Below are positions 15,194-22,695 of a stretch of 64,000 nt of DNA, piece by piece. The stretch's first letter is position 1; the number at the start of each line of letters is the position of its first letter. Where the stretch lies: assembly GCA_963740605.1 (NCBI GenBank), contig CAVUFC010000010.1:496001-560000 (forward strand). The letters run 5' to 3'. The notes under the pieces were generated by a model. It ran no database searches. It was not told the origin of the DNA and was given only the letters and a program-made list of their open reading frames with translations. The stretch is from DASSUW01 sp963740605. Its GTDB lineage: Bacteria; Actinomycetota; Thermoleophilia; Solirubrobacterales; Solirubrobacteraceae. Position numbers and translations under genes: made by a program.

Positions 15194-15220
15194 TAAAGGT
15201 TCCGACGAGGCGTCCGAGTA
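15194..15220 (+). promoter_or_regulatory. Weak sigma-28-like promoter of glycosyltransferase operon
   Basis: TAAA at 15194-15197 and TCCGAGTA at 15213-15220 keep the 15-nt spacing, but the -10 matches only five of eight positions. The GTG of the next gene lies 8 nt after the -10, so the transcript would be leaderless or nearly so. Confidence 0.45.
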
Positions 15221-15227
15221 CCGGGAC

Positions 15228-16025
15228 GTGACCATCCGTCCCACGCTGTGCATCGTCCCTGCGTTCGTGCGCAACGAGGAGGAGCTCGACGTCCTCCTGC
15301 GCTGCCTCGTCTCGCTGCGCTCCACCGCTCCCGAAGCGCAGGTGCTCGTCGTCGACGACGCGAGCCCGGCCCCGGAGCTTGTGTCCGCCCTGGAGATCGT
15401 CTGCGACGAGCTCGGTATCGCGTGCGTCTCCAACGACGAGAACTCCGGATTCTCGGCGACCGTCAACGCCGGGCTCGAGCTTGCGCTGCACACCGGGCAC
15501 GACGCCGTGCTCATCAACGCCGACATCGAGTTCGTGGAGGCCGGCTGGCTCGAGCGCATGCGCGCCCGCACCGACAGCCAGGGCCGCCCCGCCGCCGTCG
15601 TGGGGGCGCGCCTGCTGTACCCGAACGGCCTGATCCAGCACGCCGGCATCTTCCTGTCGCCGCTGCACCGCGACTGGCTGCATCGCTTCCAGTACGGCCC
15701 CGCCGACCTTCCCGAGGCGCAGGTGCCGACCCGCTGCCCGGTGACGGCGGCGCTGCAGCTGATCCGGTACGAGACGCTCGAGCAGATCGGGCTTTACGAC
15801 GAGACCTACAAGATGTGCTTCGAGGACCTCGATTACTGCCTGCGCGTGTTCGAGGCCGGCCTCGAGTGCATCTACGAGCCGACCGTCGTCGCCACCCACC
15901 GCGAGAAGTTCTTCCGCGGCAAGGCCGACGCGAAGATCATCGAATGGACCCGTGAGTCGACCGCCCGCATGCTCAACCGCTGGGGCCGGACCGACCTCTC
16001 GCAGTGGGTCCCGGAGGTGCTGTGA
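15228..16025 (+). CDS. GT2 family glycosyltransferase
   Basis: This is a cytoplasmic GT-A-fold glycosyltransferase, rhamnosyl/galactofuranosyl-like, that likely adds sugars to flagellin or its glycan. The 265-residue product has the nucleotide-binding start LCIVPAFVRNEEELDVLLRCL, VVDDASPAP at about 45, the INADIEF (DxE/DxD-like) metal motif at about 94-100 and ...CFEDLDYCLRVFEAG near 200, which contains the catalytic-type ED. GTG start; a TGATG junction links it to the next gene. It sits directly after the flagellins under a sigma-28-like promoter. Confidence 0.85.
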   Translation: MTIRPTLCIVPAFVRNEEELDVLLRCLVSLRSTAPEAQVLVVDDASPAPELVSALEIVCDELGIACVSNDENSGFSATVNAGLELALHTGHDAVLINADIEFVEAGWLERMRARTDSQGRPAAVVGARLLYPNGLIQHAGIFLSPLHRDWLHRFQYGPADLPEAQVPTRCPVTAALQLIRYETLEQIGLYDETYKMCFEDLDYCLRVFEAGLECIYEPTVVATHREKFFRGKADAKIIEWTRESTARMLNRWGRTDLSQWVPEVL

Positions 16026-17077
16026 TGAGCCTGCCCAAGACCCTCTTCCTCTCGCGCGGTTCCAACGCCGTCGCCTGGTACCGCTGCGCGCTCCCGGCGC
16101 TCGCGCTCGACACCGACTGGGTCTGCTACGACCAGACCGAGCCGCCGCACACCAAGCTCGTGTGGGGCCGGACGCAGGCGCCGCTGACGTTCGAGGACAT
16201 CGCGGCATTCGACGTCGTGGTCGTCCAGCAGCCGCGCGGCGTGGCCTGGATGAAGGCGATCCGCGAGTGGCAGGCCGCCGGTGTCGTCGTGCTCTACGAG
16301 ATCGACGACTGGGCCCGCGGCATCCGCAAGAAGGACGATCACGACTTCGCGGACAAGTTCGATCGCAGCGTGATCGACGACATGGAGCTGTGCATGCGCG
16401 CCGCCGACGGCATGGTCGTCTCGACCGAATGGCTCGCCGAGCGCTACCGCGCGGTCAACCCGAACACCTACCTCTGCCGCAACGGGCTCGACCTCAAGCG
16501 CTACGCGCTCACCCGTCCCCAGCGCGACTACGTGACGATCGGCTGGTCCGGCGCCACCGGGCATCGCAACAGCATGCGTCCGTGGCTGCAGCAGGTCGCG
16601 GCCGTGCTGCGCGAGCGCCCCGAGGTCCGCTTCGTATCGATCGGCCAGCGCTTCGCCAACGCGCTCGCGAAGGAGTTCGGGACCGAGCGCGCGCTGAGCG
16701 TGCCGTGGGCGCCGTTCGACACCTACCCCGCGGCGATGACGCTGATGGACGTCGCGCTCGCCCCCGCCGGGCAGGACAACTTCTACCGCGGCAAGAGCGA
16801 CCTGCGCTGGCTCGAGGCCGGTGCCCTGGGCATCCCGCTGGTCGCCGATCCGCTCGTGTATCCGGAGATCGAGCCGGGCGTGACCGGCTTCCACGCCTCG
16901 ACGCCGGCGGAGGTCCGCGAGCAGCTCATCAAGCTCGTCGACGACCGCGAGCTGCGTGAGCGCGTGGGCGCCGCCGCCAAGGCACACGTCATCGAGAACC
17001 GTAGTGCGCAGGTCGCCGCTCAGCGCTGGGCCGAGATGCTGCGCGAGGTCGCGCCCGCACCTGCCGTCGCTGCCTGA
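16025..17077 (+). CDS. GT-B (GT4-like) glycosyltransferase
   Basis: The 350-residue product has a GT-B fold outline. The N-terminal half contains VWGRTQAPLTFEDIAAFDVVVVQQPRG and an EIDDW segment; the C-terminal half contains TIGWSGATGHRNSM, RFVSIGQRF, and the donor-site region RWLEAGALGIPLVADPLVYPEIEPGVTGF. ATG at 16025 overlaps the stop of the GT2 gene by one base. An upstream in-frame GTG-type start would only add out-of-context residues. It is probably part of flagellin glycosylation, given its place. Confidence 0.85.
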   Translation: MSLPKTLFLSRGSNAVAWYRCALPALALDTDWVCYDQTEPPHTKLVWGRTQAPLTFEDIAAFDVVVVQQPRGVAWMKAIREWQAAGVVVLYEIDDWARGIRKKDDHDFADKFDRSVIDDMELCMRAADGMVVSTEWLAERYRAVNPNTYLCRNGLDLKRYALTRPQRDYVTIGWSGATGHRNSMRPWLQQVAAVLRERPEVRFVSIGQRFANALAKEFGTERALSVPWAPFDTYPAAMTLMDVALAPAGQDNFYRGKSDLRWLEAGALGIPLVADPLVYPEIEPGVTGFHASTPAEVREQLIKLVDDRELRERVGAAAKAHVIENRSAQVAAQRWAEMLREVAPAPAVAA

Positions 17078-17080
17078 ACC

Positions 17081-17686
17081 ATGAGTCTCCAGATCGCCCT
17101 CGCCCGCATGGCGGAGCTGCAGCAGATGTTCGCTCCGCAGGCCGTCGCCCAGCCGACGCCGACGTCGACCCAGACGTTCGCCGGCACGATGCAGACGACG
17201 GCGGCGACCGGCGCGATGACCCCGCTCACGTCGGCCTCGCCGGCGGGCACCCCCGCCGGGCAGGCGATCCTCAACGCGATCCGGCCCGAGGTCGGCGTCG
17301 CCGAGCAGCCGCCCGGCTCCAACGACTCGCCGCGCATCGCGCAGTACCGTCAGGCGACGGCCGGTTCCGGTGTCGGCCCGTGGTGCGCCTACTTCGTGTC
17401 CTGGGCCGCCCGCCAGGCCGGCGTGCCGCTCGGTGACTCCGGGCAGGGCTTCGGCCGCGTGGACGACGTGTTCGCGTGGGCGCAGAAGACCGGCAAGGCG
17501 CTCCCCGCCGGCAGCACGCCCGCGCCCGGCGATCTGATCGTCTGGGACGAGCACATCGGCGTCGTCGAGTCGGTCGACCCCGATGGCAGCATCCACACGA
17601 TCGAGGGCAACTCCTCGGACAAGGTGTCCCAGCGCACCTATGGCAGCGACGGCGGCGGCGCCGTCGGCTACGTCCGGCTCGGCTGA
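17081..17686 (+). CDS. CHAP-domain peptidoglycan hydrolase, flagellar type
   Basis: This is a probable peptidoglycan amidase or endopeptidase that opens the wall for the rod, replacing FlgJ function. The N-terminus MSLQIALARMAELQQMFAPQ resembles that of hydrolases in actinobacterial flagellar loci. A Thr/Ala-rich linker follows, then the CHAP domain from about residue 65 with catalytic Cys102 (PWCAYFVSW), His158 (DEHIGVVE) and IEGNSSD. No classical signal peptide is seen, so export through the flagellar gate is possible. It starts 3 nt after the GT-B gene. Its last 19 nt overlap the convergent spsF-like gene. Confidence 0.85.
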   Translation: MSLQIALARMAELQQMFAPQAVAQPTPTSTQTFAGTMQTTAATGAMTPLTSASPAGTPAGQAILNAIRPEVGVAEQPPGSNDSPRIAQYRQATAGSGVGPWCAYFVSWAARQAGVPLGDSGQGFGRVDDVFAWAQKTGKALPAGSTPAPGDLIVWDEHIGVVESVDPDGSIHTIEGNSSDKVSQRTYGSDGGGAVGYVRLG

Positions 17687-18357
17687 ATCCCGAGGATCTC
17701 CCTGTAGCCCGCGCGGCGACCGAGGCGCTTGACGATCTCCCGCACCCGCTCGAGATCCTCCGGGTAATCGACGGTCCAGCGCTCGTCCCCGAAGTCGTGT
17801 TCGGCCTCCAGCACGCCACGGCGCAGCCGCTCGTCGCGGCCCAGGAACGGGGTCACGTGCTCGCGGTCGTAGGCCTCTGTGGCCTCGCGGTGCGCGAGGT
17901 CGAGCGCGGCGGCCGTGAACACCTCGCAGTCCAGGCCGTCCGGGAAGCGGTTGCGGCCGGGCGGAAGGGCGCCGGTGGCGTTGCCGGCGTAGTCCAGGTT
18001 CTGGGCGCCGCGCAGTTCGAGGAGCCGGCCGACCACTTCGGGGTCGATCAGCGGGCAATCGGCGGTGATGCGGACGACGATGTCGGCTTCGAGTTGCGCC
18101 GCGGCGCGGTGGTAGCGGTCGAGCACGTCGGACTCGCTGCCGCGGACGCAGGTCACGTTCTCGCGCGCGCAGAAGTCGGCGATCGCATCGTCGCGCGGCA
18201 GGTCGGGCGCGGCGACCGCGACGGCGTCGAGTCCGGGCGTGGCTGCTGTGCGCTCGAGCACCAGCGCGAGGACGGGCCGGCCGTCGAGGTCCGCCAGCAC
18301 CTTCCCCGGCAACCGCGTCGAGCCCATCCGCGCCTGCACCACCGCCACCGTACGCAT
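17668..18357 (-). CDS. SpsF/PseF-like CMP-sugar cytidylyltransferase
   Basis: This enzyme would activate a nonulosonic acid with CTP to give the CMP-sugar used by glycosyltransferases. The 229-residue product has the nucleotidyltransferase start VVQARMGSTRLPGKVLADLDGRPVL, the ITADCPLIDPEVV motif near residue 96-108 and ERWTVDYPEDLERVREI near the end. These match the SpsF/PseF cytidylyltransferase family. It converges on the CHAP gene with a 19-nt overlap, and its start faces the class III aminotransferase across the structured element at 18398. Confidence 0.85.
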   Translation of the reverse strand: MRTVAVVQARMGSTRLPGKVLADLDGRPVLALVLERTAATPGLDAVAVAAPDLPRDDAIADFCARENVTCVRGSESDVLDRYHRAAAQLEADIVVRITADCPLIDPEVVGRLLELRGAQNLDYAGNATGALPPGRNRFPDGLDCEVFTAAALDLAHREATEAYDREHVTPFLGRDERLRRGVLEAEHDFGDERWTVDYPEDLERVREIVKRLGRRAGYREILGIQPSRT

Positions 18358-18397
18358 GGGCGGAGACCCTAGTCGGGGCCGAGGGTGCGGCGAACGA

Positions 18398-18511
18398 CGG
18401 CTGGGTAGGGCAACGAGGGGTGGACCGTTTCGGCGGTCCCTGGCGCTTTAAGCACCGTATGGGTGCACAAAGCGCCAGCGACCTCGCGACGCGGCCGATC
18501 CCGCCTTCCTC
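18398..18511 (+). ncRNA. Candidate structured RNA, copy 1 (paired with 53207-53322)
   Basis: A 114-nt segment is about 85 percent identical to one 35 kb away. Predicted fold: P1 CGAGG (18414-18418) with CCTCG (18482-18486); P2 GGACCG with CGGTCC (18422-18439); P3 TGGCGCTTT (18441-18449) with AAAGCGCCA (18469-18477), capped by GCACC/GGTGC. A short P4 GCGG/CCGC (18491-18504) follows. P1 encloses P2 and P3, a three-way junction. It ends 35 nt before the aminotransferase GTG. It matches no riboswitch I know. A cis-regulatory leader, a small RNA or a non-autonomous repeat are all possible. Confidence 0.55.
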
Positions 18512-18546
18512 AATGCCGCAGTTGACGGCGTACTAGCCTCCGCGCG

Positions 18547-19800
18547 GTGACACGGTCGATCGCAGCCTCGGAAGCACTCTGGGAGCGCGCCCAGCGCGCG
18601 ATCCCGCTCGGCACGCAGACGCTGTCCAAGTCGCCGACCCAGTTCGTCGACGGCGTGTCGCCGAAGTTCCTCGCGCGCGGGGCGGGCGGGCACGTGTGGG
18701 ACGTCGACGGCAACGAGTACGTGGACTGGCCGATGGCGCTCGGGCCGATCCTGCTCGGCTACGACGAGCCGGCGGTGAGCGCCGCAGCGATCGAGCAGCT
18801 GCGGGCCGGCACGACATTCACGCTGATGCATCCGCTCGAGGTCGAGGTTGCCGAGGCGCTGATCGAGGTGATCCCGTGCGCCGAGCAGGTGCGGTTCGCC
18901 AAGAACGGGGCGGATGCCACCGGCGGCGCGGTCCGTGCGGCGCGGGCGCTGACGGGCCGCGAGCACGTGGTCGCCTGCGGCTACCACGGCTTCCACGACT
19001 GGTACATCGCCTCGACCGAGCGCAACGATGGCGTCCCGCGGCACGACGCCGAGCTGATCGCCAGCGTGCCGTTCGCCGACCTCGAGGCGCTCCGCGCCGC
19101 GCTCGGCCAACACGTGGCTGCGTTGATCATGGAGATTCCCGGGACGCAGCCGCCGGACGGCTACCTGCAAGCGGCGATCGACCTCACGCACGACGCCGGT
19201 GCGCTGTTCATCCTCGACGAGATCGTCACCGGCTTCCGGTACGCGCTCGGCGGCGCGCAGGAGCGGTTCGGCATCCGGCCCGACCTGGCCTGCTTCGGCA
19301 AGGGAATGGCGAACGGGTTCCCGCTCGCCGCGGTGGTCGGCTCGGCGGACGCGATGCGCGCGTTCGAGCGCGTGTTCTTCTCGATGACCTACAGCGGCGA
19401 GGCGGTGTCGCTGGCGGCGGCGCTCGCCACGCTGAAGCTGCTGCGTGACGAGCCGGTGATCGAGCGACTGTGGGCGCTGGGAACCGAGGTGCGGCGCGGG
19501 CTCGCCGACCTCGTGGCCGCCGCCGACTTCGAGGTCATGCTGCTCGGCAACCCACCGCGCTCGGCGCTCCAGTTCTCCTCACAAGAGCTGCGCGGGCTGT
19601 GGCTGCAGGAGACGCACAAGCGCGGCGTGCTGTTCGGCGGCCCGATCTTCCCCTGCTACCGGCACACCGACGAGGACGTGCGGCAGACGCTGGAGGCCGC
19701 CGCCGCGGCGTTCGCGCTGATGGGCGAGGCGCACGCGTCCGGCGACCACGACCGCTACCTCGAAGGCCCGGCCCCCGGCACCGTCTTCAGGTCGCACTGA
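18547..19800 (+). CDS. Class III PLP aminotransferase, glutamate-1-semialdehyde aminomutase-like
   Basis: The 417-residue PLP enzyme resembles HemL but sits in a sugar cluster, where such proteins are thought to aminate or isomerise a sugar intermediate. Visible motifs are KNGADATGGAVRAARALTGR, FHDWYI, the cofactor-site LFILDEIVTGFRYALGGAQE and the PLP lysine K252 in CFGKGMANGFPLAAVVG. The GTG start follows the structured element by 35 nt. The stop overlaps the PseC-like ATG by one base. A tetrapyrrole role is unlikely in this context. Confidence 0.83.
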   Translation: MTRSIAASEALWERAQRAIPLGTQTLSKSPTQFVDGVSPKFLARGAGGHVWDVDGNEYVDWPMALGPILLGYDEPAVSAAAIEQLRAGTTFTLMHPLEVEVAEALIEVIPCAEQVRFAKNGADATGGAVRAARALTGREHVVACGYHGFHDWYIASTERNDGVPRHDAELIASVPFADLEALRAALGQHVAALIMEIPGTQPPDGYLQAAIDLTHDAGALFILDEIVTGFRYALGGAQERFGIRPDLACFGKGMANGFPLAAVVGSADAMRAFERVFFSMTYSGEAVSLAAALATLKLLRDEPVIERLWALGTEVRRGLADLVAAADFEVMLLGNPPRSALQFSSQELRGLWLQETHKRGVLFGGPIFPCYRHTDEDVRQTLEAAAAAFALMGEAHASGDHDRYLEGPAPGTVFRSH

Positions 19801-20903
19801 TGGCGATCCCGTACGGTCGCCAGCTGATCGACGACGACGACATCGCCGCCGTCGTCGAAGTGCTGCGCGGCGACTGGCTCACGCAGGGCCCGGCCGTCGC
19901 CGCGTTCGAGAAGGCGGTGGCGGAGGCATGCGACGCGCCGTACGCGGTCGCGTTCTCGTCCGGCACCGCCGCGCTCCACGCCGCCTGCCACGTGGCCGGC
20001 CTCGGCGCCGGCGACGAGGTGCTCACGAGCCCGATCACGTTCGCGGCCAGCGCCAACTGCGCGGCCTACGTGGGCGCGATGCCGACGTTCGCCGACATCG
20101 ACCCCGCCACGTGGAACGTTAGTGCGGAGACGATCACCGCGGGCTTGACTCCGCAGACGCGCGCGGTGATCCCGGTCGACTACGCGGGCCTGCCCGCGCC
20201 GGTCGCGGAGATCCGTGCGGCGGTCGGCAGCGACGTCGTGGTGATCGAGGACGCCGCGCACGCGCTCGGGGCGCGGCGCGAGGACGGGCCGGTCGGCGAC
20301 TGCCGCCACGTCGACATGACGATGTTCTCGTTCCACCCCGTCAAGCCGGTCACGAGCGGTGAGGGCGGCATCCTGACCGTCCGCAATGAGGGGCTGCGAG
20401 ACGCCCTGAGGGAGTTTCGAAGCCACGGGATGCGTCGCGGCGAGCGCTGGTGGATGGAACAGCGGTCGCTCGGGTTCAACTACCGGCTGACCGACACGGC
20501 GAGCGCGCTCGGCCGCTCGCAGCTCGCCAAGCTCGACCGCTTCATCGCCGCCCGCACCGCGATCGCCGACCGCTACCGCGCCGAGCTTTCAGACCTCCCG
20601 ACGATCCAGCTCCCACCGGTCGCGCCCGCAGGCGGGCTCCACGGCTACCACCTGTTCCCCATCCGCACCGACGCGCGGCGCGAGCTGTACGACGGGCTGC
20701 GCGAGCGCGGCATCCTCGCCCAGGTCCACTTCATCCCCGTCTACTGGCACCCGTGGCACCGCGACACGTACGGCTACGAGCGTGGGCTGTGCCCGGCCGC
20801 CGAAGACTTCTACGCCGGCTGCCTGTCGCTGCCGTGCTTCCCGGCGCTGACCGCGGAGGAGCAGGGCACGGTCATCGCGGCCGTACGAGAGCTCGCCGGC
20901 TGA
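19800..20903 (+). CDS. pseC: PseC-like UDP-sugar aminotransferase
   Basis: This DegT/DnrJ-family enzyme would transfer an amino group to C4 of the PseB product (UDP-4-keto-6-deoxy-HexNAc). The 367-residue product has YAVAFSSGTAALHAACHVAGL, VVIEDAAHALGA and the PLP lysine K182 in SFHPVKPVTSGEGG, all typical of PseC. ATG at 19800 overlaps the previous stop (TGATG); the longer upstream open frame is a shadow. Its last 32 nt overlap the convergent NeuB-like gene. Confidence 0.88.
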   Translation: MAIPYGRQLIDDDDIAAVVEVLRGDWLTQGPAVAAFEKAVAEACDAPYAVAFSSGTAALHAACHVAGLGAGDEVLTSPITFAASANCAAYVGAMPTFADIDPATWNVSAETITAGLTPQTRAVIPVDYAGLPAPVAEIRAAVGSDVVVIEDAAHALGARREDGPVGDCRHVDMTMFSFHPVKPVTSGEGGILTVRNEGLRDALREFRSHGMRRGERWWMEQRSLGFNYRLTDTASALGRSQLAKLDRFIAARTAIADRYRAELSDLPTIQLPPVAPAGGLHGYHLFPIRTDARRELYDGLRERGILAQVHFIPVYWHPWHRDTYGYERGLCPAAEDFYAGCLSLPCFPALTAEEQGTVIAAVRELAG

Positions 20904-21750
20904 GCAGCGGCCGCAGGCCGTCGCTGGGATCCGCGCGCCACGGCACGTCGTGCGCCTCGGCGGGGGCCGGGCGCTTGATGCCGTCGCCGTCGGCGGGCTG
21001 AGCGTCGTGCAGCGGCGGGCCGTCGCAGGCGGCGATCAGCGCGCGCAGGCGCGCCGGGGTCCAGTTGTGCGCGCCCGCCTCGTGACCGCGCTCGTCCTCG
21101 GCGTCGACGTGCAGCTCGACGTCGCTCGCGGCCCAGCGGCGGACCGCGCGCTCGACCACCCGCTCGTCGCGGCTGTGGTCGGACCAGCCGACGGCCACGC
21201 CGTGGCGCTCGCGCAGCGCGGCGATCGCCGCCAGGTTGCACTGCTCGGGCGGCACGGGATAGGCGGAGACGCAGTGCAGCAGCGTCAGGTCGGCCCCGGG
21301 CACGGTCGCCACGGCGGAGTCGACCTCTGCATCGGTGGCCATGCCGGTTGAGACCAGCAGCGGCAGGCCCGTGTCGGCGCACGCGCGCAGCAGGTCGTGC
21401 CACAGCAGCTCGTAGGAGGCGATCTTGAGGAAGTCGACGCAGGGCGCGGCCGCCTCGACCGCCCACAGCGCGAACGGCGTGGCGCCGAACTGCAGGCCGC
21501 GCTCGCGGCAGCGCTCGGCGAGCGGGGCGAGCAGCTCCGGCGGCAGCTCCCAGTCGCGCCGCGCGCGCAGCTGCGCATGCGCGGCGAGCGCCTCGGGGGC
21601 GAACAGGTCGTCGATGCGGAACAGCTGCACCTTGACCGCCGCCGCTCCGGCCTCCGCGCAGGCGTCGACGAGCGCCAGCGCGCGGTCGAGATCGCGGTTG
21701 TGGTTGGACCCGATCTCGGCGATGAACCTAGGCGGCACGGCGCCCGGCAT
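20872..21750 (-). CDS. NeuB/PseI-family nonulosonate synthase lacking the SAF domain
   Basis: NeuB-family enzymes condense phosphoenolpyruvate with a 6-carbon amino sugar to give a 9-carbon nonulosonic acid. The TIM-barrel is clear: FIAEIGSNHNRDLDRALALVDAC, AAAVKVQLF, LGLQFGATPF-like ERGLQFGATPF, VDFLKIASYEL, LPLLVSTGMAT, LLHCVSAYP and GVAVGWSDHS. The 292-residue product ends soon after the barrel with WRADPSDGLRPL, so the C-terminal antifreeze-like SAF domain is absent. It overlaps pseC by 32 nt tail to tail and overlaps the epimerase start by 23 nt. Confidence 0.85.
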   Translation of the reverse strand: MPGAVPPRFIAEIGSNHNRDLDRALALVDACAEAGAAAVKVQLFRIDDLFAPEALAAHAQLRARRDWELPPELLAPLAERCRERGLQFGATPFALWAVEAAAPCVDFLKIASYELLWHDLLRACADTGLPLLVSTGMATDAEVDSAVATVPGADLTLLHCVSAYPVPPEQCNLAAIAALRERHGVAVGWSDHSRDERVVERAVRRWAASDVELHVDAEDERGHEAGAHNWTPARLRALIAACDGPPLHDAQPADGDGIKRPAPAEAHDVPWRADPSDGLRPLLSRRALVRPR

Positions 21751-22663
21751 GTTCGGCGATCTGTGCCGCCATCCCGTCGCGCAGCTCCGTCCGGGCGGTG
21801 AAGCCGAGCTCTGCAGCCGCCAGCGCCGTGGAGCCGTGCGTGTCGCGCACGTCGCCGAGCGCGGCCGTCTCGAGTCGCACCTCGAGCGGCTGTCCGAGCC
21901 CGTGCTCGAGCAGGTCGAGCACCTCGAGCAGCGCCACCGGCCGGCCGGACGCGACGTTGTACACCGACCCGGGTGCGGCCTCCAGCGCGGCGATCGTCCC
22001 GCGCACCACGTCCCCGACGTAGGTGAAGTCGCGCAGCTGGCGGCCGTCGCCGTAGACGTGGATCGGCCGCCCAGCGAGACCCGCGTCGATGAAGCGGGCG
22101 ATGCCCATGTCGGGCCGCTGGCGCGGGCCGTAGACGCTGAAGTAGCGCAGGCCGACAGCGGCGAGCCCGTGCGACTCGGCGTACGCGCCGGCGAGCGTCT
22201 CGGTCATCACCTTCGTCGCCCCGTACGGCGAGATCGGAGCCAGCCGCGCCGCCTCGGTCACCGGCAGGTCGGTCGCGTTCCCGTACACGCTCGACGACGA
22301 CGCGTACACGAGCCGCACGTCGCGGCCCGCGCAGGCGTCGAGCAGCGCCTTGGTGCCCGTCACGTTGGCGTGGACGTAGTCGTCGAACGCCGCCCAGCTG
22401 TCGCGCACGCCCGGGCGGGCCGCGAGGTGGAAGACGGCGTCGCAGCCGTCCACCAGCGGCGCGAGCGCCGCCGAAGCGAGGTCGGCCTCGTGGAGGGCGA
22501 AGGCCGGGCGACCGCGCAGCGCGGCGAGGTTGAGCTCCTTGCGCTCGCGCGCGTAATGGGGAGCGAAGTTGTCGACCCCGCGCACCGTGGCGCCGGCGTC
22601 GAGCAGCGCCTCGCACAAGTGCGAGCCGATGAAGCCTGCGGCGCCGGTGACCAGGTACTGCAC
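21728..22663 (-). CDS. NAD-dependent epimerase/dehydratase (extended SDR)
   Basis: The 311-residue extended SDR probably epimerises or dehydrates a nucleotide sugar. It has the NAD motif VTGAAGFIGSHL, FHLAARPGVRDSW, catalytic Ser and Tyr-x3-Lys in YASSSSVYGN and SPYGATK, LRYFSVYGPRQRPDM and GDGRQLRDFTYVGDVV. These match the UDP-glucose 4-epimerase/UDP-glucuronate epimerase branch. It is co-directional and overlaps the NeuB-like gene by 23 nt, so both likely act on one pathway. Exact substrate is unknown. Confidence 0.85.
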   Translation of the reverse strand: MQYLVTGAAGFIGSHLCEALLDAGATVRGVDNFAPHYARERKELNLAALRGRPAFALHEADLASAALAPLVDGCDAVFHLAARPGVRDSWAAFDDYVHANVTGTKALLDACAGRDVRLVYASSSSVYGNATDLPVTEAARLAPISPYGATKVMTETLAGAYAESHGLAAVGLRYFSVYGPRQRPDMGIARFIDAGLAGRPIHVYGDGRQLRDFTYVGDVVRGTIAALEAAPGSVYNVASGRPVALLEVLDLLEHGLGQPLEVRLETAALGDVRDTHGSTALAAAELGFTARTELRDGMAAQIAEHAGRRAA

Positions 22664-22695
22664 GACGGGCGCCAGGATAGACTCGGCCGCGTCCG

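Noticed and set aside
15872..18058. Minus-strand open frame of 728 codons opposite glycosyltransferases and CHAP gene.
   Set aside because: No domain is visible, and the plus-strand genes carry clear motifs. It is a GC-driven shadow.
18475..18501. Sigma-28 promoter inside the structured element (GCCGATCC at 18494-18501).
   Set aside because: The -35 position reads CCAG, not TAAA or TCAA, and the same lack is seen in copy 2. The match is by chance or part of the fold.
18398..18511. Known c-di-GMP, c-di-AMP, TPP, glycine or cobalamin riboswitch.
   Set aside because: I compared the conserved core motifs of these classes from memory and found none on either strand.
18547..19800. hemL of tetrapyrrole synthesis.
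   Set aside because: It belongs to the same superfamily, but it sits between SpsF-like and PseC-like genes; no other tetrapyrrole gene is near.
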